Made by a program: the position numbers and the translations under genes. This document shows positions 13,038 through 18,187 of a stretch of DNA of 18,187 nucleotides, piece after piece (within the stretch, counting starts at the first letter, position 1; each line of letters opens with the position of its first letter). Below the pieces are notes generated by a model, which was given only the letters and a program-made list of their open reading frames with translations, was not told the origin of the DNA and did no database searches. The DNA is from Candidatus Paceibacter sp. (GTDB taxonomy: Bacteria > Patescibacteriota > Minisyncoccia > UBA6257 > GWB1-50-10), in the NCBI GenBank assembly GCA_020724685.1, contig DYGP01000001.1, positions 2,722-20,908 on the forward strand, given 5' to 3'.

Positions 13038-13505
13038 TTATATACAGTTTATCCTGCTCCATGCGCTGAAATCCACCCCTTCGTACACGGAGCTCGCGAT
13101 GAGGGAGATCACGACGTTCACGAGCATCCATGCCGCAAGGGAGATTGCGAGTCCTATGATCGCGCTTTTTACGATTTCCTTCGCGGCGGACACCCCCTGC
13201 TCCGATCCTCCCGAAGTCATGAGGCGTATGCCGCCGTAGACGATGAAGACGACCGAAAGGGGAATCGCGATCTGGAAAAGGACGTGAACAATGTTTTGGA
13301 AAACGCGAAGCCCATCGCAGAGATCGCATGATCCGGCGACGTTGCATGTTTCCGTCCTCGTGGTGAGCGTTCCGTCCGCGTTTCGGTATGAGGAGGTTGC
13401 AACCGTGCCTTCCCATATATTGAACGAGAGAGCGCTCGCCGCCGCGGGAATGGCCGAAGATGCGATGACGACCGAAAGAATGAAAAATCCTATAGAGCGT
13501 TTCAT
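13038..13505 (-). CDS. TrbC/VirB2-like membrane (pilin-type) protein with cysteine-bearing exposed loop, copy 1
   Basis: This is the longest of the four at 155 residues. A clear signal peptide (1-24, ending AAASA) precedes an exposed Thr/Ser-rich region with three clustered cysteines (C54, C60, C63). TM helices lie at about 69-95 and 112-137, joined by TSGGSEQGVSAAKE (97-110), and the C-terminal tail carries C154. The exposed cysteines could form disulfides, possibly linking loop and tail. The architecture matches TrbC/VirB2-like proteins of CPR genomes; the pilin role is inferred. It begins 4 nt after the solute-binding protein stop. A TACAAT ends 6 nt before the ATG, but no -35 supports it as a separate promoter. 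Confidence 0.87.
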   Translation of the reverse strand: MKRSIGFFILSVVIASSAIPAAASALSFNIWEGTVATSSYRNADGTLTTRTETCNVAGSCDLCDGLRVFQNIVHVLFQIAIPLSVVFIVYGGIRLMTSGGSEQGVSAAKEIVKSAIIGLAISLAAWMLVNVVISLIASSVYEGVDFSAWSRINCI

Positions 13506-13509
13506 GGTC

Positions 13510-14838
13510 TTATTGTATCCCTCTATCCTTAAAAAGTTGATTCACCGTATCTTCGGCCTGCTTGAGTGCGACGTCGATGGAGGAACGGCCGTCAAGTACG
13601 GCATCCACCATGACGGAAAACGCCCGCGATACGGCTTCGCGATCCGGCTGTTGCCATGATCGGGCGATGAGCGCCTGCTTCGCGAGTGCGGCGAATTCCG
13701 GGTCGTTTGAGACCTGCCCGATGAGGAATCTGAGCGCGGGAACCTTTCCGGTCGCGCGCATGTAGCTTTCCGCAACGTCGGTCTGGGTGGTCATAAGAAG
13801 GATGAAATCCCACGAAGGCCCCTTGAAGCTGCTCTGTTTCGATACCGTGTACCCGAAATACCGCGCATATGACACCTTGCAGTCGTATTCGTTTTCGCAC
13901 GACGCCTGTTCCGGATACGGGACGGGGGCGATTCCGACATTAATCCATTGATTCTTGTTTTTCACTGTCTCGATGGCGTTTTTGTAATTGAATATGACGG
14001 CGGCGCTCCCTTCGGCGAACGCGTCGAGCGATGGAGGCATCGCGGCGTTCCATGTGTATGCATCGCCTCTCGGATTCGCGAACCCGGTGTAAAAGCGCAC
14101 GGCATCAAGCCCCTGGGAGAACGAGGCTCCGATCGGGGACGTCCTGATCATCTGCGCTCCGGATTGCATCATGAGAAGCTGGATAAGGTCGCTCGCCTTG
14201 TCCACGTTCCTTTCAGATCCTCCGATCGCCCCCGCCGCCACGCGTATTTTTTTCGTATCCTCGATTGAAGTGAGCTTCGGAACGATAGCTTTGAATTCCT
14301 CCCATGTTTCGGGGATTTTCGCGATACCCTTCCCGTCGAAAATGTCCTTGTTGTAGATCATGACAAGCGTATCTACGGAAAGCGGAAGCGCGAATACGCT
14401 CCCGTCGCGGCTCACAAAGTCCTTCTCGACGACCCGGGGGAAGAAAGACTGCATCTGGGTCAGCGGAAACCGCTGTTTCGGGAGAGGTTCGATTTTCCCC
14501 GCGTTTCCGAGGACGCTTGCGTTATCAACCATAAAAATATCGGGACCCTGGCCGGAAGCGAGCGCGTCGAGAAGCGTGCGTGAATACGACGACTCGTCGG
14601 GAAACGTCCTTACGGAGATTTCGATGTTCGGGTAGAGGGGCCTGAACCGGTTTATCGCGGTTTCATAAGCGTTCTTCCGGTCCCCGACGACCCACATGGA
14701 GATCGTCCCGCTCGGAGTGGAGGTCTGCGGGTCGTTGTTTTTCAATCCCGGTATGACGCCGAGAAAAATAAGCGCGAACACGAGAACCACGGCTCCGATA
14801 ATGCCGAATATCACGATGCGAATGTCTATTTTATTCAT
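13510..14838 (-). CDS. Membrane-anchored extracellular solute-binding protein, family 1
   Basis: This 442-residue protein has one N-terminal TM helix (about 8-30) and no lipobox cysteine, so it appears anchored by its uncleaved helix outside the membrane. The remainder has the marks of ABC-transporter family 1 (sugar/oligosaccharide type) binding proteins: GQGPDIF (96-102), LPLSVDTLVMIYNKDIF (151-167), PETWEEF (176-182), FAEGSAAVIF (274-283) and a helical C-terminal half. C314 and C320 could form a disulfide. No permease or ATPase gene lies nearby, so the substrate and partner are unknown; it could bind a ligand for uptake through a distant transporter or serve as a surface receptor. It lies 9 nt after gyrA and 4 nt before the pilin-like genes, without a Shine-Dalgarno. 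Confidence 0.9.
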   Translation of the reverse strand: MNKIDIRIVIFGIIGAVVLVFALIFLGVIPGLKNNDPQTSTPSGTISMWVVGDRKNAYETAINRFRPLYPNIEISVRTFPDESSYSRTLLDALASGQGPDIFMVDNASVLGNAGKIEPLPKQRFPLTQMQSFFPRVVEKDFVSRDGSVFALPLSVDTLVMIYNKDIFDGKGIAKIPETWEEFKAIVPKLTSIEDTKKIRVAAGAIGGSERNVDKASDLIQLLMMQSGAQMIRTSPIGASFSQGLDAVRFYTGFANPRGDAYTWNAAMPPSLDAFAEGSAAVIFNYKNAIETVKNKNQWINVGIAPVPYPEQASCENEYDCKVSYARYFGYTVSKQSSFKGPSWDFILLMTTQTDVAESYMRATGKVPALRFLIGQVSNDPEFAALAKQALIARSWQQPDREAVSRAFSVMVDAVLDGRSSIDVALKQAEDTVNQLFKDRGIQ

Positions 14839-14847
14839 GAATGCTTT

Positions 14848-17346
14848 TTAGAGGCACACCACCCCGATAAGTTCGTCTTTTTCGGGAAGGTTCATGATGC
14901 GGACTCCCTGGGTCGCCCTTCCCGCGACGCGAACATCCCCGATGTTTGTCCTGAGCGCCTGCCCCTTTTTCGAAAACGCGAGAATCTCTTCGATGGATGA
15001 ATCGACAACGTACGTTGAAATGACATGCCCTGTTTTTTCCGTCACTTTTGCGGTTTTTATTCCGGATCCTCCCCGTTTCTGTGTTTTGTATTCCTTGAGG
15101 GGGGTTTGTTTCGCGAATCCCTTGTGCATGACCGCGAGGAGGCGGAGATTCTTAAGCGTCTGTGCATCAAGCGTTCCTGTTTTTATTATATCAAGCCCGG
15201 CGGCAAAATCCCCCTTCTTGAGCCCGATTCCCTTGACGCCCGCGGCGGCGCGCCCCATGGGGCGTATGTCTTTTTCCTTGAACCGAATCGCCTGCCCGTT
15301 CGTAGTCGAGAGTATGATTTCGTCTTTTCCGGACGATATTTTCACCCAGCGGAGAAGATCGTTCCCGTTCAGTTTTATTGCGATGATACCCGTGCGCCGC
15401 ACGTTTTCGAAATCTTTGAGCGATGTCTTTTTTATCACTCCGCCCTTCGTCGCCATAACGAGAAATTCGGATCCGTTTTTCGCGGCGTCGTCGGAATACG
15501 CGACGATGGCGCTCACGCGTTCCTCCGGGGGGATTTCGAGATAGTTGTGAATCGACTTCCCTTTCGCCGTGCGGGACGCAGCCGGTATTTCATACACCTT
15601 CGTCTGAAAGACCTTTCCTTTGTCCGTGAAGAAGAGAATGTTGTCGTGCGTGTTCACCGAGATGAATTGATCGATGAAATCCTCTTCCTTCAGATCGAAT
15701 CCGATAAGCCCCTTCCCTCCCCGGCGTTGCGCCCGGAAGTTCGTCGGCGGAAGGCGCTTGATGTATCCGCCGAGCGTGAGCATGATCACCGCCTCCTCGT
15801 TCGGCACGAGATCTTCCTCCCTGAATTCTTTCAGGCTTGATGCGACGATTTTGGTGCGTCTCGGGTCGGGAAAATTCTTTTTCAATTCCCCGAGTTCGTT
15901 CTGTATGATCTCAACGATACGTCTCGGATTTTTCAGTATGAGCTGGAGATCTTTTATGAACTTTCTTTTCTCCTCGAGCTCGTCTTCCACTTTTTTCCGT
16001 TCGAGCGCCGCGAGCGTCTGGAGGCGCATCTCGAGAATCGCCTGCGCCTGCGCCGCCGAGAGCTTGAAATTTTTCATGAGATTCTCCGCGGCGGACTCCT
16101 TATCCTTCGATTTTTTGATGGTCGCGATAATCTTGTCTATCGCATCAAGGGCTTTCACGAGACCCTCGAGAATGTGAGCCCTCTCTTCGGCGCGCTTCAG
16201 ATCGAATTCGGTGCGTCTCCGCACGACCGATTTCCTGTGGTCGATATATGCGGAGAGGATTTCTTTGAGGGAGAGGATCTGCGGTTGGAGCCCGTTCTCG
16301 GTGAGCGCGAGCATGTTGAAATAGAAGTTTTTCTGAAGCTCCGTGTATTGATAAAGCTGGTTCAGTATTTTCTGCGGGGCCGCGTCGTTCTTGAGTTCCA
16401 CGATGATGCGGAGTCCTTCGCGGTCGGACTCGTCCCGGAGGTCGCGGATCCCCTCGATCTTTTTTTCCGTGACAAGCTGCGCGATTTTTTCGAGGAGGGC
16501 GGACTTGTTCACCTGATAAGGAATCTCCGTGACGACGATCTGGAATGTCCCCGATTTCCGCTCTTCTATTTGCGCGAGTCCGCGCATCGTAACAGATCCT
16601 TTTCCGGTGGTGTAGGCTTCCTCAAGCGATTTTCTGTCGTATATGATTCCGCCGGTCGGAAAATCGGGTCCCGGGATGAACTTCATAAGGTCCTGCGCTC
16701 CCGCGTCCGGGTTCTCCATGAGGTGGATGATGCCGTCGGCAATCTCATTCAGGTTGTGGGGAGGGATGCTTGTTGCCATGCCGACTGCGATGCCGACCGT
16801 TCCGTTCAGGAGGAGGTTCGGAAGTTTCGCGGGAAGGAATCTCGGTTCCGTTTTTGAATTGTCATAATTTCCGACCCAGTCAACGGTCTCTTTCTCGATA
16901 TCAAAAAGGAGCTCTTCGGCGATCTTTGAAAGCTTTGCCTCCGTGTAACGCATCGCGGCGGGGGCGTCTCCGTCGATGGACCCCCAGTTTCCTTGTCCGT
17001 GGACGAGCGGATAACGGAGGGAAAAGTCCTGCGCCATGCGGGCGACCGCATCGTAAATCGAAGCGTCTCCGTGAGGATGATAATGGGCCATGACTCCTCC
17101 GACCACATTCGCGGATTTTCTGAATTTCGTCGTGTGTTTCAGTCCCGACTCCCACATGCTCCAGAGGATTCTCCGCTGTACCGGCTTCATTCCGTCTCTC
17201 ACGTCCGGGAGCGCGCGCGAGACGATAACCGACATGGCGTAGTCGAGATATGACTCTTTGAGTTCCCTGGTGATCTCGCGTTCTTCTATTTTTTCTTCGC
17301 GAGGGAGTTCCCGTTCTTTTTCTTTTTTGTCTTGGTTTTTTTTCAT
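14848..17346 (-). CDS. gyrA: DNA gyrase subunit A
   Basis: GyrA is the DNA cleavage and rejoining subunit of gyrase, which with GyrB introduces negative supercoils. The 832 residues include a winged-helix/tower region with SRALPDVRDGMKPVQRRIL (43-61), HYHPHGDASIYD (88-99) and the catalytic Y134 in AMRYTEAKLS, a coiled-coil stalk (about 375-490), and a C-terminal beta-pinwheel. The GyrA box QRRGGKG (540-546) identifies gyrase rather than topoisomerase IV. The pinwheel ends at residue 832 with no acidic tail, unlike E. coli GyrA (875 aa). At the position of E. coli Ser83 there is Ala95, while D99 matches Asp87. The Lys/Glu-rich leader (1-25) is unusually charged. Upstream GAGG with a 4-nt spacer is a modest ribosome-binding site. 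GyrB is not in the window. Confidence 0.97.
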   Translation of the reverse strand: MKKNQDKKEKERELPREEKIEEREITRELKESYLDYAMSVIVSRALPDVRDGMKPVQRRILWSMWESGLKHTTKFRKSANVVGGVMAHYHPHGDASIYDAVARMAQDFSLRYPLVHGQGNWGSIDGDAPAAMRYTEAKLSKIAEELLFDIEKETVDWVGNYDNSKTEPRFLPAKLPNLLLNGTVGIAVGMATSIPPHNLNEIADGIIHLMENPDAGAQDLMKFIPGPDFPTGGIIYDRKSLEEAYTTGKGSVTMRGLAQIEERKSGTFQIVVTEIPYQVNKSALLEKIAQLVTEKKIEGIRDLRDESDREGLRIIVELKNDAAPQKILNQLYQYTELQKNFYFNMLALTENGLQPQILSLKEILSAYIDHRKSVVRRRTEFDLKRAEERAHILEGLVKALDAIDKIIATIKKSKDKESAAENLMKNFKLSAAQAQAILEMRLQTLAALERKKVEDELEEKRKFIKDLQLILKNPRRIVEIIQNELGELKKNFPDPRRTKIVASSLKEFREEDLVPNEEAVIMLTLGGYIKRLPPTNFRAQRRGGKGLIGFDLKEEDFIDQFISVNTHDNILFFTDKGKVFQTKVYEIPAASRTAKGKSIHNYLEIPPEERVSAIVAYSDDAAKNGSEFLVMATKGGVIKKTSLKDFENVRRTGIIAIKLNGNDLLRWVKISSGKDEIILSTTNGQAIRFKEKDIRPMGRAAAGVKGIGLKKGDFAAGLDIIKTGTLDAQTLKNLRLLAVMHKGFAKQTPLKEYKTQKRGGSGIKTAKVTEKTGHVISTYVVDSSIEEILAFSKKGQALRTNIGDVRVAGRATQGVRIMNLPEKDELIGVVCL

Positions 17347-17388
17347 ATCGCCTCGGTGGTCGTGAGTTCAAACGGCGTCAGCCGTATT

Positions 17389-17790
17389 TTATGGTAAAGG
17401 AGTTTCGGGGACGTTTTCAAGTTCCGCCGGCACGAAAGAGGTCTCGTTCCCCCCCTCGATCGATATCGTGTTCGTTTCGGTAAGCGTTCGTTCAATGAGT
17501 TTCAGATTCGCATCGATGTTCTTTTTCAGTATTTCGTATTTCTTGCCGACGTCGGTCGCGATGTTCTCCATGCCTCGCTTGAACGTCTCGGAGAAAGACC
17601 CAGGATCGTTTTCCCGCGGAGCCTTGTTCGGAGAGATGGAGGTTCCGAGATATCCTATCCAGACCGAAAAGACGAGCACCGTGGAAACTGCGGCGCCTCC
17701 GAGAAACCACCTTCGTTTCGTGGAGTCGTCGGCGCGCTGGAGTCTGCTGAGCGCCATCCGCATATTTCGGAAAAACGGCTGTTTTCGCAT
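17389..17790 (-). CDS. Small single-pass membrane protein with coiled-coil tail, unknown function
   Basis: This 133-residue protein has a basic N-terminal segment (1-27, rich in Arg and Lys), one TM helix at about 28-49, and a C-terminal region with a helix likely to form a coiled coil (about 66-105), ending in a proline-rich tail. Charge distribution predicts N-in, C-out topology. I do not recognise the family. It begins 7 nt after the stop of the MBL-fold gene with AAAGG four nt before the ATG, a good Shine-Dalgarno. The 42-nt gap to gyrA holds only the gyrA leader, so it is probably cotranscribed with both neighbours. Confidence 0.8.
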   Translation of the reverse strand: MRKQPFFRNMRMALSRLQRADDSTKRRWFLGGAAVSTVLVFSVWIGYLGTSISPNKAPRENDPGSFSETFKRGMENIATDVGKKYEILKKNIDANLKLIERTLTETNTISIEGGNETSFVPAELENVPETPLP

Positions 17791-17797
17791 TTCGCCT

Positions 17798-18187
17798 TTA
17801 TTTTTTCTCCTCGAGTTTCCGTATTTCCATCGCGTTCGGGGAGAGATCTTTCTTCTTGAAAACGTATTTTTCCTCGGAAGGAACCGATTCCTTGTTGAAT
17901 TCCTTCAGGAACGGCTTTATGTCTTTGAAAAGCGACGGAATGACGACGCTTGGTTCCATCTGGCGAATGAATTTCGCGATCGAAGGCGGCGAAATCCACG
18001 GCTTCCCTCCAGCGGGCGCAATAAGGACATCGGTTCCTTCGAGATATTCGAGGAATTCGTTCGGGGGATCGTTCGTGATGTGGCCGAGCACCGATATCAC
18101 GATCTCATCGAAAGTTACGCGGTAAATCGTTTTTTCCGTTCCGTCTTCGTTCCCCGCGCTCCATCCGCGCACGTGAATGCCCTTAAT
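17798..18187 (-). CDS. Metallo-beta-lactamase-fold (UlaG-like) protein, C-terminal part, truncated by window edge
   Basis: Only the last 129 or so residues are in the window; the frame stays open to the right edge, so the true start is outside. The visible part follows the pattern of the Lactamase_B_3/UlaG-like group: a beta-rich segment with IYRVTFDEIVISVLGH, then GTDVLIAPAGGKPWISPPSIAKFI, then a helix and VVIPSLF. In active relatives these positions typically read HLGD and IPMHY, giving metal-ligand Asp and His. Here they read VLGH and IPSLF, so at least the final His and the Asp appear to be missing; catalytic zinc binding is doubtful unless other residues substitute. The tail is Lys/Glu-rich. 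It overlaps nothing and is followed after 7 nt by the small membrane protein gene. Confidence 0.75.
   Translation of the reverse strand: MKGIHVRGWSAGNEDGTEKTIYRVTFDEIVISVLGHITNDPPNEFLEYLEGTDVLIAPAGGKPWISPPSIAKFIRQMEPSVVIPSLFKDIKPFLKEFNKESVPSEEKYVFKKKDLSPNAMEIRKLEEKK

Noticed and set aside
13512..13517. TACAAT six nt before the first pilin-like gene as a separate promoter
   Set aside because: No -35 or extended -10, and the hexamer overlaps the last codons and stop of the solute-binding protein gene; coupling to the upstream gene is simpler. It is noted only within the leaderless finding.
1..18187. CRISPR arrays, insertion sequences, prophage or classic defence genes
   Set aside because: No regularly spaced repeats, transposase motifs, terminal inverted repeats or phage structural or defence domains were seen.
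1..18187. Alternative genetic code (UGA as Gly) as in SR1/Gracilibacteria
   Set aside because: Several genes end with TGA at natural family ends (rsmA, the M23 peptidase), and conserved proteins such as GyrA and PNPase have no in-frame TGA.

Overview
The window reads as chromosomal DNA of a Candidate Phyla Radiation bacterium (Patescibacteria), most likely a parcubacterium. This rests on family resemblance and layout; no search was run. The pointers are a tandem set of small TrbC/VirB2-like membrane proteins, exported proteins of a kind I associate with parcubacterial genomes, short DksA-like and TM-anchored orphan proteins, several genes with no Shine-Dalgarno, and a tRNA without an encoded CCA. 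TGA, TAG and TAA are all used as stops, so the code is standard and not the UGA=Gly code of SR1/Gracilibacteria.

Layout: almost everything is on the minus strand. Reading that strand from the right edge, unit A is a partial metallo-beta-lactamase-fold protein, a small TM/coiled-coil protein, gyrA, a membrane-anchored family 1 solute-binding protein, and four consecutive TrbC/VirB2-like pilin-type proteins. It ends at a perfect 30-nt palindrome with a U-run on the minus side. A plus-strand pair, a XerC/D-type tyrosine recombinase and tRNA-Leu(UAG), runs into the same palindrome from the other side. Unit B is rpsO, a NYN-domain protein and pnp, with a recognisable promoter in front and a rho-independent terminator behind. 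Unit C is a TM-anchored orphan, a DksA/TraR-type zinc-finger protein and comM. A single plus-strand gene, a LysM-LysM-M23 cell-wall peptidase, converges on comM. Unit D is rsmA, a cysteine-rich exported protein, then (from its own promoter) a membrane-anchored orphan and a large exported orphan that runs to the left edge.

Functionally the window mixes housekeeping genes (rRNA dimethylation, gyrase, S15, RNA decay, chromosome dimer resolution) with envelope parts: four pilin-like proteins, three exported orphans, a wall hydrolase and a solute-binding protein. ComM adds a DNA-uptake/recombination theme. My main inference is that units A and D both carry components of the conjugation- or pilus-like envelope apparatus that CPR bacteria encode, interleaved with core genes. 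No ATPase or channel subunit lies inside the window to prove it. A second theme is transcription starting at or very near start codons, suggesting leaderless or near-leaderless mRNAs.
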